From assembly GCA_026129405.1 (NCBI GenBank), contig JAHCID010000002.1, positions 186,001 to 250,000 on the forward strand: a stretch of 64,000 bases of DNA, read 5' to 3'. Below the pieces are notes generated by a model, which saw only the letters and a list, made by a program, of their open reading frames with translations, did not search any database and had not been told where the DNA came from. The stretch is from a bacterium. Its GTDB lineage: Bacteria > Desulfobacterota > Binatia > DP-6. Below, in pieces: positions 49,528 to 57,503 of the stretch (position 1 is its first letter; each line of letters starts with the position of its first letter). Position numbers and translations under genes: made by a program.

Positions 49528-50991
49528 ATGTCTCGATCGTCTCTCGACCACCGGCGCGCGACGCCGGTCGCGCTCCGCCTCGGTCTCGCGGCACTGCTCG
49601 CCGCGGCGACCGCGTGCGGCCACGTGCGCCCCGAGGCCGCGTTCCCGGGGGTCCGCGACGCCGTCGTGGCGCGACTCGACCAACGCGTCCACTGGCGTCG
49701 GGGCACGGCGGAGGACGCCGCCGTGGACGCGGCCGTCGACGACCTGCTGGCACAGCCGCTGGACGTCGACGCCGCGGTGCAGGTCGCCCTCCTGCGCAAT
49801 CCGAGCCTGCAGGCGACCTACGAGGATCTCGGCGTCGCCCAGGCGGACCTCGTGCAGGCCGGCCTCCTGCGCAACCCGGTGCTGACCGGTGCCTTCCGCT
49901 TCCCCGATCGCTCGCCGTCCGGGACCAACATCGAGATGGATCTCGCGCAGGAGTTCGTGAACCTCGTCTTCCTGCCGGCGCGCACGCGCATCGCGGCGGC
50001 GCAGGTGGTGGAGGTGCAGCACCGCGTGGCGGCCGAGGTGCTCGACCTCGCCGCCGAGGTGCGCGCCGCCTATTGGGATCTCGTGGCGGCGCACAACACC
50101 GTGGCGGTGCTGCGCACCGTGGCGGAGGTCGCCGACGTGTCACGCGCGCTCACCGAGCGCCTGCACGAGGCCGGCAACGTGAGCGAGCTCCAGCTCGCGA
50201 GCGAGACGGCGCTCGCGACCGAGCTGGAGTTGGAGGTCGCCCGTGCCGAGGCCGAGATCGCGCCGGCGCGCGAACGGCTCGGGCGGCTGCTCGGCGTCGG
50301 CGCGGGCGGCGGGTGGAGCGTGCCGGCGCAGCTCCCGGCCGTGCCGGAGGCGGAGCCGGACCTGCCGGCGCTCGAGGAGGCGGCCTACACCCAGCGGCCG
50401 GATCTCCTCGCCGTGCAGCAGGAGGTCGCCGTGCTGCGCGACGCGCTCGGGCTGCAGCAGGTGACGCGTTGGTTCCCGATCGCCGACGTCGGCGTCGCCG
50501 TCGAGCACGAGCGCGAGGGCACGTGGCTGGTCGGGCCGTCGCTCTCGCTCGTGCTGCCGATCTTCGACCAGGGCAACGCCGAGCGCGGCCGCCTCGAGAG
50601 CCAGCTGCGCCAGAGCGAGGCGCGGCTGGCGGCGCGCGGGCTCGACGTGCGCGCCGAGGTCGGCGCGGCGCGGGCCCGCGTCGCGTCGGCGCGGGCGATC
50701 GCGGGACGCTACCGCACCGCGCTGCTGCCGCTGCGCGCGCGCGTCGTCGCGCTCTCGATCGAGCACTACAACTACATGCTGCTCGGCCCGCTGGCGCTGC
50801 TCCAGGCGAAGCAGGCCGAGGTGGAGGCGCTGCGCGGCTACATCGAGGCGGTGCGAGACTTCTGGCTCGCCCGCACCGCGCTCGAGCGTGCGCTCGCCGC
50901 GCGGCTGCCGGTCGCCGTCGCCGCCGCGCCGGCGACCGACGGCGCACCCGCCGCCGACGCGCATCGGCACCACCACCACGGAGGACACTGA
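49528..50991 (+). CDS. TolC-family outer-membrane lipoprotein (CusC-like)
   Basis: 487 residues. A lipoprotein signal (AALLAAATAC) and two OEP repeats with long periplasmic helices (ALLRNPSLQATYEDLGVAQA, RLHEAGNVSELQLASETALA; TQRPDLLAVQQEVAVLRDAL, YRTALLPLRARVVALSIEHY) mark an efflux outer-membrane factor. The C-terminus is His-rich (HRHHHHGGH), suggesting metal contact. The RND and adaptor partners are not adjacent. GAGGA precedes the ATG; the multicopper oxidase starts one base after its stop. Confidence 0.85.
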   Translation: MSRSSLDHRRATPVALRLGLAALLAAATACGHVRPEAAFPGVRDAVVARLDQRVHWRRGTAEDAAVDAAVDDLLAQPLDVDAAVQVALLRNPSLQATYEDLGVAQADLVQAGLLRNPVLTGAFRFPDRSPSGTNIEMDLAQEFVNLVFLPARTRIAAAQVVEVQHRVAAEVLDLAAEVRAAYWDLVAAHNTVAVLRTVAEVADVSRALTERLHEAGNVSELQLASETALATELELEVARAEAEIAPARERLGRLLGVGAGGGWSVPAQLPAVPEAEPDLPALEEAAYTQRPDLLAVQQEVAVLRDALGLQQVTRWFPIADVGVAVEHEREGTWLVGPSLSLVLPIFDQGNAERGRLESQLRQSEARLAARGLDVRAEVGAARARVASARAIAGRYRTALLPLRARVVALSIEHYNYMLLGPLALLQAKQAEVEALRGYIEAVRDFWLARTALERALAARLPVAVAAAPATDGAPAADAHRHHHHGGH

Positions 50992-50992
50992 C

Positions 50993-52258
50993 ATGGCCAC
51001 CCGCCGCCAGCTCCTGGGTTCGTTCCTCGCCGCCGCGGGCGCGAGCCTCGGCCATCGCCTCGCGCGCGCCGCCGAGCCGTTGCCCACGACGAGCACCACG
51101 CTCGCGCCCGGCGCGGCGGTGGCGCCGCCCCCGGTCGTCACGCCCGACGGTGCCAGCCTGCCGTTCGAGTGGAAGGACGGCGTGAAGGAGTTCCACCTCA
51201 CGGCCGAGCCGGTGTGGCGCGAGTTCGCGCCGGGCATGCGCGTCAAGTGCTGGGGCTACAACGGCACGACGCCGGGCCCGACGATCGAGGCCGTCGAGGG
51301 CGACCGCGTGCGCATCCTGGTCACCAACAAGCTGCCCGAGCGCACCAGCATCCACTGGCACGGCGTGCTGCTGCCGCCCGGCATGGACGGCGTCAGCGGC
51401 CTCACCCAGCCCGCGATCATGCCGGGCGAGACGTGGGCCTACGAGTTCACGCTGCGCCAGCACGGCACGCAGATGTACCACCCGCACGCCGACGAGATGC
51501 TGCAGATGGCCGTCGGCATGATGGGCCTCTTCGTGATCCACCCGCGCGAGGCGGCGACGCCCCCGGTCGACCGCGACTTCGCGATCATGCTGCACGCGTG
51601 GGCGATCCATCCCGGCACCTACCGGCCCGATCCCGCGGTGATGCTCGACTTCAACATGTTCACCTTCAACTCGAAGGTCTTTCCCGCGACCGCGCCGCTC
51701 GTCGTGAAGACCGGCCAGCGCGTCCGCATCCGCTTCGGCAACCTGTCGATGGACGAGCACCCGATGCATCTCCACGGCTTCAAGTTCCGCGTCACCGGGA
51801 CCGACGGCGGGCCGGTGCCGGCGTCGGCGCAGCTGCCCGAGACGACGACGCTCGTCCCGGTCGGCGCCACACGCGACATCGAGTTCGTCGCCGACGTGCC
51901 CGGCGACTGGGTGCTGCACTGCCACAAGTCGCACCACACGATGAACGCGATGGCGCACGACATCGAGAACACGCTCGGCGCGGATCAGCGCGGCGTCGAG
52001 GAGCGCATCCAGGCGCTGTTGCCCGGCTACATGGGCATGGGTCAACGCGGCATGTCCGAGATGCAGGACATGGCGCAGCACATGAAGGGTCCGAAGAACA
52101 CGCTGCCGATGATGGCGGGCAAGGGGCCGTTCGGGAACATCGAGATGGGCGGCATGTTCACGATCGTGAAGGTGCGCGACGAGGTGAGCGCCGACTACGC
52201 CGACCCGGGATGGTACGAGCACCCCGAGGGCACGCGGGCGTGGAAGGTGCGGGCGTGA
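50993..52258 (+). CDS. Tat-exported multicopper oxidase
   Basis: 421 residues. A twin-Arg signal (TRRQLLGSFLAAAGASLGHR) leads to two visible cupredoxin domains. The copper sites are SIHWHGVLLP (about 119), MYHPHADEM (about 161), HPMHLHGFKF (about 255) and LHCHKSHH (about 306). A Met-rich tail (MGMGQRGMSEMQDMAQHMKG) follows, as in copper-tolerance oxidases. It probably oxidises Cu(I) in the periplasm. GGAGGA precedes the ATG, overlapping the end of the TolC-like gene, so the two are coupled. Confidence 0.9.
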   Translation: MATRRQLLGSFLAAAGASLGHRLARAAEPLPTTSTTLAPGAAVAPPPVVTPDGASLPFEWKDGVKEFHLTAEPVWREFAPGMRVKCWGYNGTTPGPTIEAVEGDRVRILVTNKLPERTSIHWHGVLLPPGMDGVSGLTQPAIMPGETWAYEFTLRQHGTQMYHPHADEMLQMAVGMMGLFVIHPREAATPPVDRDFAIMLHAWAIHPGTYRPDPAVMLDFNMFTFNSKVFPATAPLVVKTGQRVRIRFGNLSMDEHPMHLHGFKFRVTGTDGGPVPASAQLPETTTLVPVGATRDIEFVADVPGDWVLHCHKSHHTMNAMAHDIENTLGADQRGVEERIQALLPGYMGMGQRGMSEMQDMAQHMKGPKNTLPMMAGKGPFGNIEMGGMFTIVKVRDEVSADYADPGWYEHPEGTRAWKVRA

Positions 52259-52270
52259 CGCGCGCGCGGC

Positions 52271-53248
52271 CTACCAGCCGCGCAGGTCGACGGGCCAGGT
52301 CTCGACGACGCGCTCGCCGTCCACGATCTGCATCGCGGCGTGATACGCGACCGTCGGATCGACGTGCGCCGGCCACACCCGTACGCGCGTGCCGACGGGG
52401 ACCGGCGGCGAGAAGGTGACGTGCTCGTCGGAGCAGAACCACACGCTTGCGCCCTCGATCGTCGGGTCGCCGTGGTCCATACCGAGCGCCTTCAGGCCGG
52501 CGTCGGCGACGGCGCGCTGCGGACCCGACGAGATCACCGTCGCGAGGATCGACAGCGCCGGACGGAACGGCAGCTCGAGCTTCGCGTAGGCCGTGTCCAT
52601 GAGCGCATAGGAGCCGGCCTGCACCTCGGTCGGCGCGGCGTGCAGGTCGTACGTGCCCGTGCCGCCGGCGGAGACGACGTCGCCGCCGACCGCCGCGTGC
52701 GCGGCATGGAGGATCGCGCTGGCGGCCGCCGTCAGCTCGGCACGGCGGGCGCGCTCGGGCAGCAGCATCGCGTGGCCTTCGTAGCCCATGACCCCGCGCA
52801 CCGAGAGGCCGCGCCGGCGCGCGTGATCGGCGAGGCGGGCGGCGTCGCCGGGGGCGCAGCCGCAGCGCGGCAGCCCCACGTCGACGTCGATCAGCACCTC
52901 GCGCACGCCGCCGGCGACGGCGGCGTCGATGGTGGCCTCGGAATCGACGGCGACGGTGACGCGCGCGTCGAGGCGGCCGAGGCGGCGCGCGTCGAGCACC
53001 TCGTTGGCCAGCAGCAGGTCCTGCCCGAGCCCGGCGGCGGCCATGCCCTCGACCTCGCGGATCGTGGCGCAGGTGAACCCGGACGCGCCGAGCGCCGCCT
53101 GGCGGCGGGCGAGGGCGGTGCACTTGTGCGCCTTCACGTGCGGGCGCAGACGCGGGCCGGGCAGAGCGGCGGCCATGGTGCGCAGGTTGGCGTCGAGCGT
53201 CGCGGCGTCGACGAGGAGCGCGGGCGTGGTGAGGTCGCGGATCGTCAT
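52271..53248 (-). CDS. D-threonine aldolase / DSD1-type PLP enzyme
   Basis: 325 residues. Alanine-racemase-like barrel with the PLP lysine in RPHVKAHKCTALARRQ (about 36-50), IDVDVGLPRCGCAPGDAARL, and a C-terminal beta domain with PTIEGASVWFCSDEHVTFSP, where the His and Cys residues fit the metal site of D-serine dehydratases and D-threonine aldolases. It acts on D-beta-hydroxy amino acids. Its ATG overlaps the crcB stop by four bases. Confidence 0.85.
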   Translation of the reverse strand: MTIRDLTTPALLVDAATLDANLRTMAAALPGPRLRPHVKAHKCTALARRQAALGASGFTCATIREVEGMAAAGLGQDLLLANEVLDARRLGRLDARVTVAVDSEATIDAAVAGGVREVLIDVDVGLPRCGCAPGDAARLADHARRRGLSVRGVMGYEGHAMLLPERARRAELTAAASAILHAAHAAVGGDVVSAGGTGTYDLHAAPTEVQAGSYALMDTAYAKLELPFRPALSILATVISSGPQRAVADAGLKALGMDHGDPTIEGASVWFCSDEHVTFSPPVPVGTRVRVWPAHVDPTVAYHAAMQIVDGERVVETWPVDLRGW

Positions 53249-53622
53249 GCCAACGCGCGACCGAGCCCGAGCCCGAGCACGGTCGCGGCGATGCCCACGA
53301 CGATGCTGGCCGCGACGTAGACGCTCGCGAGGAGCAGGCTGCCCTCGCCCGCGAGCGTCACCGTCTCGATGCCGAAGGTGGAGAACGTCGTGTAGGCGCC
53401 GAGGAAGCCGGTGATGACCAGCGGCCGCACGGCGGGCGAGAGCACGCGGGCCTCGATGGCGCCGACCAGGAGGCCGATGAGGAAGCAACCGCTCACGTTC
53501 ACGACGAACGTACCGTAGGGCAGCAGCACGCCCAGCCGCGTCGTCACGAGCGTGTTCACGAGGACGCGGGCGTTGGCGCCGACGAACCCGCCGATCCCCA
53601 CCCACAGGGCCTCGATCAGCAC
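53245..53622 (-). CDS. crcB: fluoride channel CrcB/Fluc
   Basis: 125 residues with four membrane helices. GTFVVNVSGCFLIGLLVG (NxxG/S pore motif) and ITGFLGAYTTFSTFGIETV (phenylalanine box and STFS-type track) are intact. It lets fluoride leave the cell as a dual-topology dimer. No fluoride riboswitch is recognisable before it. It is the promoter-proximal gene of the pair with the PLP enzyme and divergent from the Fur-family gene. Confidence 0.92.
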   Translation of the reverse strand: MLIEALWVGIGGFVGANARVLVNTLVTTRLGVLLPYGTFVVNVSGCFLIGLLVGAIEARVLSPAVRPLVITGFLGAYTTFSTFGIETVTLAGEGSLLLASVYVAASIVVGIAATVLGLGLGRALA

Positions 53623-53655
53623 GCGTCCGCCCTTCGCAGACCGACCGCCCTCGCG

Positions 53656-53684
53656 TTGCCATCATGGGCCTGCGGCGCTAGCCT
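53656..53684 (+). promoter_or_regulatory. candidate leaderless promoter of the Fur-family gene
   Basis: TTGCCA, 17 bases, TAGCCT, then 7 bases to the GTG at 53692. Supports the GTG start. Confidence 0.42.
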
Positions 53685-53691
53685 CGCGCCC

Positions 53692-54138
53692 GTGCCGAAG
53701 CGCGCCCGGATCGACGTCGAGCAGGCCCGCGCCACGATCCGCGCCGCGGGCCTGCGCAGCACCGGCCCGCGCCTCGCCGTGCTCCAGCGGCTCGAGGCGG
53801 CGCGAACGCCGCTCAGCCACGCCGAGCTGGTCGCCGACCTCGCGTCCTCGGGCTTCGACCGCGCCACCATCTACCGCAACCTCATCGATCTCACCCAGGC
53901 TGGGCTGGTCACCCGCACCGACGTCGGCGACCACGTCTGGCGCTTCGAGCGCAAGCGCACCACGGCGTCGCGCGACGAGGCCGAGCACCCGCACTTCATG
54001 TGCACCGACTGCGGCACCGTCGCCTGTCTGCCCGGTGTCCGGGTGCGCATCAAGGCCGCGGGGTCGGGGAGGCGGCCGTCGGTCCTCTCGCGTGCGGTGT
54101 CGATCCAGCTGAAGGGGACGTGCGACCGGTGCGCGTGA
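53692..54138 (+). CDS. Fur-family metalloregulator
   Basis: 148 residues. The winged helix (IRAAGLRSTGPRLAVLQRLE, LSHAELVADLASSGFDRATI, YRNLIDLTQAGLVTRTD) and the dimer domain with HPHFMCTDCGTVACLP and terminal CDRCA (two CxxC zinc pairs) are clear. Whether it senses Zn, Fe or peroxide cannot be decided. The nearby ZnuABC-type operon makes a Zur-like role possible. Confidence 0.85.
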   Translation: MPKRARIDVEQARATIRAAGLRSTGPRLAVLQRLEAARTPLSHAELVADLASSGFDRATIYRNLIDLTQAGLVTRTDVGDHVWRFERKRTTASRDEAEHPHFMCTDCGTVACLPGVRVRIKAAGSGRRPSVLSRAVSIQLKGTCDRCA

Positions 54139-54590
54139 GGGGGGCCTGGGAGGGGCGGCGTCGGGGCGCGCGGGCGACGGGGCACCGGGCTTCGCTTCGG
54201 CTCGCGCCGGCCGTAGCGCCGCATCCCTCCCGCACCGGCGCGCTCCGGACGCTTCACAGGCGCTCCGCCCGGCGCCCCGTCGCCCGCGCTACGGATGCGC
54301 GCACCTCGTCCCCACCAGACGCGCATCGGAGGCGTCGTGGCGTTGCCGGCTCGATCGCGGCGGGAGGGCCTTGCCGCTCCGCGGCGCACATCTCCACCTC
54401 CTTGCGTGGTTGCGCGGGCGTGCATCGTTGGCGGTGGTGATGCGGGGCGCGACGCCGCAGCGCGGGCGTCGATGCGGCGCCGCGACGGTCGGTCTGGCGG
54501 GAGGAGTGCGGCGGTGCGGCGAGCGGTGCGTTGCGATCGCGCCCCCCGCCACGACGAAACGACGCCCCCGCTGGACAGCCCGGCGCCCCC
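54139..54590. other. non-coding or uninterpretable GC-rich stretch
   Basis: About 450 bases between the Fur-family gene and the TerB-like gene. Open frames exist on both strands but show only Arg/Ala/Pro-rich sequence without recognisable motifs, typical of chance frames at this GC content. No clear hairpin, promoter or RNA was seen. Confidence 0.4.
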
Positions 54591-55175
54591 ATGGCAGCCC
54601 TACCCCTCGTGAACGACGACGCACTGAACGATCGACGCAAGGCCCTCGAAGAGGAGTTCTTCCGCCGCGAGGAGCAGCGGCGCATCGACAAGCTGCGCGC
54701 GATGCGCGAGCGCGACGAGATGCGCAAGGTGCTGCGGGTGGCGACCGGGATCGATACCGACCAGGCGCTCGATCGGCTGATCGAGCTCGGGGTCGGGCCG
54801 GCGACGGTGACCGCCATCGGGCTCGTGCCGCTGGTCGCGGTGGCGTGGGCCAACGGCAAGGTCGAGACCGGCGAGCACGACGCCATCATGCAGGCAGCGC
54901 ACGACGCCGGCGTGGCGAAGGGCTCGGAGGGCGAGGCGATGCTCAAGGCCTGGCTGCGCGAGAAACCCGGCGCGCACCTCGTCGACGCCTGGGTGGCCTA
55001 CGTGCAGGGCTTCTGCGAGCGGCTGTCGCCGGCGGAGCGCGCACGGCTGAGGGACGACGTCCTCGGCCGCGCTCGGGTGGTGGCCGAGGCGTCGGGCGGG
55101 TTCCTCGGGTTCGGCAACCGGGTGTCGCCGGAAGAGGCGGACGTGCTCGCGTCGCTGGAGCGCGCGTTCTCCTGA
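54591..55175 (+). CDS. TerB-like helical protein
   Basis: 194 residues. After a charged coiled coil (NDRRKALEEEFFRREEQRRI, about 10-45) comes an all-helical region with a TerB-like pattern (PLVAVAWANGKVETGEHDAI, MQAAHDAGVAKGSEGEAMLK, VSPEEADVLASLERAFS). TerB-family proteins are linked to tellurite and general stress and bind metals or membranes. The stop overlaps the next start (TGATG), so the pair is coupled. Confidence 0.68.
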   Translation: MAALPLVNDDALNDRRKALEEEFFRREEQRRIDKLRAMRERDEMRKVLRVATGIDTDQALDRLIELGVGPATVTAIGLVPLVAVAWANGKVETGEHDAIMQAAHDAGVAKGSEGEAMLKAWLREKPGAHLVDAWVAYVQGFCERLSPAERARLRDDVLGRARVVAEASGGFLGFGNRVSPEEADVLASLERAFS

Positions 55176-55747
55176 TGGCGCACACGTTCGTCACCCTGGT
55201 CTCCGGTCTGCCCCGCTCCGGCACGTCGATGATGATGAAGATGCTCGAGGCCGGCGGCCTGCCCGTCGTCACGGACGGTATCCGCACCGCCGACGAGGAC
55301 AACCCCGAGGGCTACTACGAGCTCGAGCGGGTGAAGAAGCTCGAGAGCGACCAGAGCTGGCTGCCGGAGGCACGCGGCAAGGTCGTGAAGCTGATCTCGG
55401 CGCTCTTGAAGCACCTGCCCGGGAGCGAGCACTTCAAGGTCGTCTTCATGCGCCGCAGAATGGACGAGATCCTGGCGTCACAGCGGCAGATGCTGATCCG
55501 CCGCGGCAAGCCGACGGACGTGACGCCCGACGCCCAGCTCGCCACGTTCTTCGAGCGCCACCTGCGGCAGGTCGACGAGTGGATGGCGGTGCGGCCGAAC
55601 GTCGAGGTGCTGTACGTCGGCTACAACGATCTCGTGCAGGACCCGGCGCCGCACGCGCAGCGCGTTGCGGCGTTCCTCGACTGCGGGCTCGACGCGACGA
55701 AGATGACGACCGTCGTGAGCGACCGTCTCTACCGGCAGCGCCGGTAG
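55175..55747 (+). CDS. sulfotransferase-family P-loop protein
   Basis: 190 residues. The N-terminal VTLVSGLPRSGTSMMMKMLE is the PAPS-binding 5' phosphosulfate loop, and FKVVFMRRRMDEILASQRQM matches the 3' phosphate-binding region seen in short bacterial sulfotransferase-like proteins. The catalytic base and acceptor site cannot be located, so it may bind a nucleotide without transferring sulfate. Coupled to the TerB-like gene. Confidence 0.75.
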   Translation: MAHTFVTLVSGLPRSGTSMMMKMLEAGGLPVVTDGIRTADEDNPEGYYELERVKKLESDQSWLPEARGKVVKLISALLKHLPGSEHFKVVFMRRRMDEILASQRQMLIRRGKPTDVTPDAQLATFFERHLRQVDEWMAVRPNVEVLYVGYNDLVQDPAPHAQRVAAFLDCGLDATKMTTVVSDRLYRQRR

Positions 55748-55756
55748 GCGGTCGGC

Positions 55757-56050
55757 TCAGTCGGACGACGGCAGCGGCTTCGCCTCCTTCAGCTCGAAGG
55801 GCTGGCCCTCGTAGCGGAGGTCGCACGCGCCGGCCTTGTTGACCAGCACCTCGACGGCGCCGTCGGCCGACTTGTAGCGCTTGCCGAGCTGGAGCTGGCC
55901 GCTGCCCGGCGTCGCGCCGTCGGCGAACGCGCCGCTGTTCTTGATGACGAGGGGCGTGTCGCCGTCGGTGAGCGCGCCCGGACCACCCTTCGTGACGATC
56001 ATTTCGGCGCCGCCGGGCGTGACGTAGATCTTTCCGATCTGTGCAGGCAT
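55757..56050 (-). CDS. small protein with tandem desulforedoxin-like repeats lacking Cys
   Basis: 97 residues from ATG 56050. Two tandem units, GKIYVTPGGAEMIVTKGGPG and GKRYKSADGAVEVLVNKAGA, resemble the 'GkrYkC..CGtEvlVtK.G' start of desulforedoxin/desulfoferrodoxin domains, but the iron-binding Cys are gone (only one Cys remains). A structural or binding role is more likely than redox. This is my reading of the pattern; the family is not firmly recognised. Confidence 0.55.
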   Translation of the reverse strand: MPAQIGKIYVTPGGAEMIVTKGGPGALTDGDTPLVIKNSGAFADGATPGSGQLQLGKRYKSADGAVEVLVNKAGACDLRYEGQPFELKEAKPLPSSD

Positions 56051-56128
56051 GGGCGGTGTCCCTACCAGAGCCGCCCCGCGGAGGAAAAGCACGGGCGCTC
56101 CGTACGTCGACGCGCTATACGGTTGCAC

Positions 56129-56995
56129 GTGACGCATGCCGAGATATACGCCCGGCTACCGGCGTATGCGGCGGGAGAGCTCGACCCCGAGGTCACCGAG
56201 GTGATCCGGAACCATCTCGCCGGCGGCTGCGACGGTTGTCTGCGCGAGGTGTTCGCGCTGCCGCGCGAGCCGGTCCTGCGTCCGGCGAGCGTGCCGCACC
56301 GCCGGCCGCGTCTCGGCACGGCGCTGGCCGTCGGCGCCGCGCTGGTCGCCGCGGGCGTCCTCACTGCGTGGCGGCTCCATGCGGCGCGGATCAAGGACGC
56401 CGAGGCCCGGGTCGCCGCGTCCGACCTTCTCTCGCGCGAGCTGGCGGCGCTGCGCAGCGACCAGACGACGCTCTCCGACGCGCTCGCCCGCATCGAGCGC
56501 ACGCTCGATCGCACCGACGCCGATGCCGCCGCCACACGCGAACGCGCGGAGCTGATCGGCCGCCTGGCGGGCGTCGAGGATCGCGTCGCGGGGCTGGCGC
56601 GGCAGGGCGAGGTGCTCGCCGAGCTCGTCGCCACGCCGCGCGCGCGCCAGCCCGTCGACGAGCTGCTGACGGCGCCGGGGGCCCGCGTCCACGCGCTCGT
56701 GCCCGCGCCGCCAGGACGCGACGGCCGTGGCTACGCGGTGTGGGCGCCCCTGCGCCCGGTGCTGCTCGTGCACGGCTTCGGCCTGCCGCCGCTCCCCGCG
56801 GGCGAGACCTATCGCGTGCGCGTCCGCATCGACGACGACACCACGGTCTCGGTGCCGAAGGTCGCGCTCGACGGCGACGGCCGGCTCGCCGCGGTCGTCA
56901 TGCTGCCCGAGGTGGAGAACGAGGAGGTCACCGACGTCGAGCTGGTCTCCGACCCCGGCGGCCGTGTCGTGCTCACCTCGCGGCCGGAGAGCTGA
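56129..56995 (+). CDS. anti-sigma factor with zinc-finger-like N-terminus
   Basis: 288 residues from GTG 56129. IYARLPAYAAGELDPEVTEV and HLAGGCDGCLREV (HxxxCxxC-type) form the anti-sigma domain. One membrane helix (LGTALAVGAALVAAGVLTAW, about 65-85), a periplasmic coiled coil (ARIKDAEARVAASDLLSREL) and a C-terminal RskA-like beta domain (GFGLPPLPAGETYRVRVRID) follow. It should hold an ECF sigma factor at the membrane, but no sigma gene lies next to it. Its 3' end overlaps the convergent lipoprotein gene by 23 bases. Confidence 0.75.
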   Translation: MTHAEIYARLPAYAAGELDPEVTEVIRNHLAGGCDGCLREVFALPREPVLRPASVPHRRPRLGTALAVGAALVAAGVLTAWRLHAARIKDAEARVAASDLLSRELAALRSDQTTLSDALARIERTLDRTDADAAATRERAELIGRLAGVEDRVAGLARQGEVLAELVATPRARQPVDELLTAPGARVHALVPAPPGRDGRGYAVWAPLRPVLLVHGFGLPPLPAGETYRVRVRIDDDTTVSVPKVALDGDGRLAAVVMLPEVENEEVTDVELVSDPGGRVVLTSRPES

Positions 56996-57497
56996 GCGCG
57001 GTCGGGGTCCAGTCGCCCACGAGGGCCTCGGCGACGGCGCGCGCAGCCAGGCCGAGCGCGTCGGCGACGGTCGGGGCGCCGCGTGTCGGCACGATCCAGC
57101 GGTCGCGGTGCAGCCGCCAGAGCACGGCGCCGTCCCCCGGGGCCTGCAGCGTCGCGTCGAGATCGACGTCGACGAACTCGCCGCGCGGCGTGTCGGGCAC
57201 GAACCGCCGCAGCGTGACGCGCAGCTCGGCCGCGTCGCCGTCGTCCGGTGCGACGGCGAAGCCGCGCGCGGCGAGCACGGCCGCGAGGTCGCGGGCGAGG
57301 ACGTCGGGAGCGGTGACGACGGGCCGCCCGAGCAGCATGGCGACGTCCCACCGGCCGCTGACGACGAGCTGGTCGCCGGTGCGGTTGTCCGGCGCAACGA
57401 TCGCGATGCGCGCCGGGGGATGGGGCGGCGGCGCGATCGGCGGCCGCGCGCAGGCGACGGCGGCGACGACGACGAGCAGGGCGAGAGGCCGGGGCAT
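56973..57497 (-). CDS. lipoprotein at the end of the znu operon
   Basis: 174 residues. Lipobox VAAVAC at Cys16. The mature part starts with PPARIAIVAPDNRTGDQLVV and LARDLAAVLAARGF, then a beta-strand-rich region (ELRVTLRRFVPDTPRGEFVD, VLWRLHRDRWIVPT). This resembles envelope lipoproteins of unknown role that assemble with transport systems. It follows the ABC permease by 6 bases and is probably co-transcribed. Confidence 0.65.
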   Translation of the reverse strand: MPRPLALLVVVAAVACARPPIAPPPHPPARIAIVAPDNRTGDQLVVSGRWDVAMLLGRPVVTAPDVLARDLAAVLAARGFAVAPDDGDAAELRVTLRRFVPDTPRGEFVDVDLDATLQAPGDGAVLWRLHRDRWIVPTRGAPTVADALGLAARAVAEALVGDWTPTALSSPAAR

Positions 57498-57503
57498 GAC
57501 GGC

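Noticed and set aside
53622-53700. Possible fluoride riboswitch before crcB
   Set aside because: GATGGCAACG is vaguely similar to part of the motif, but the conserved pseudoknot elements and terminator are not visible.
54139-54590. Overlapping open frames on both strands before the TerB-like gene
   Set aside because: No signal peptide, domain motif or ribosome binding site; composition is that of chance frames.
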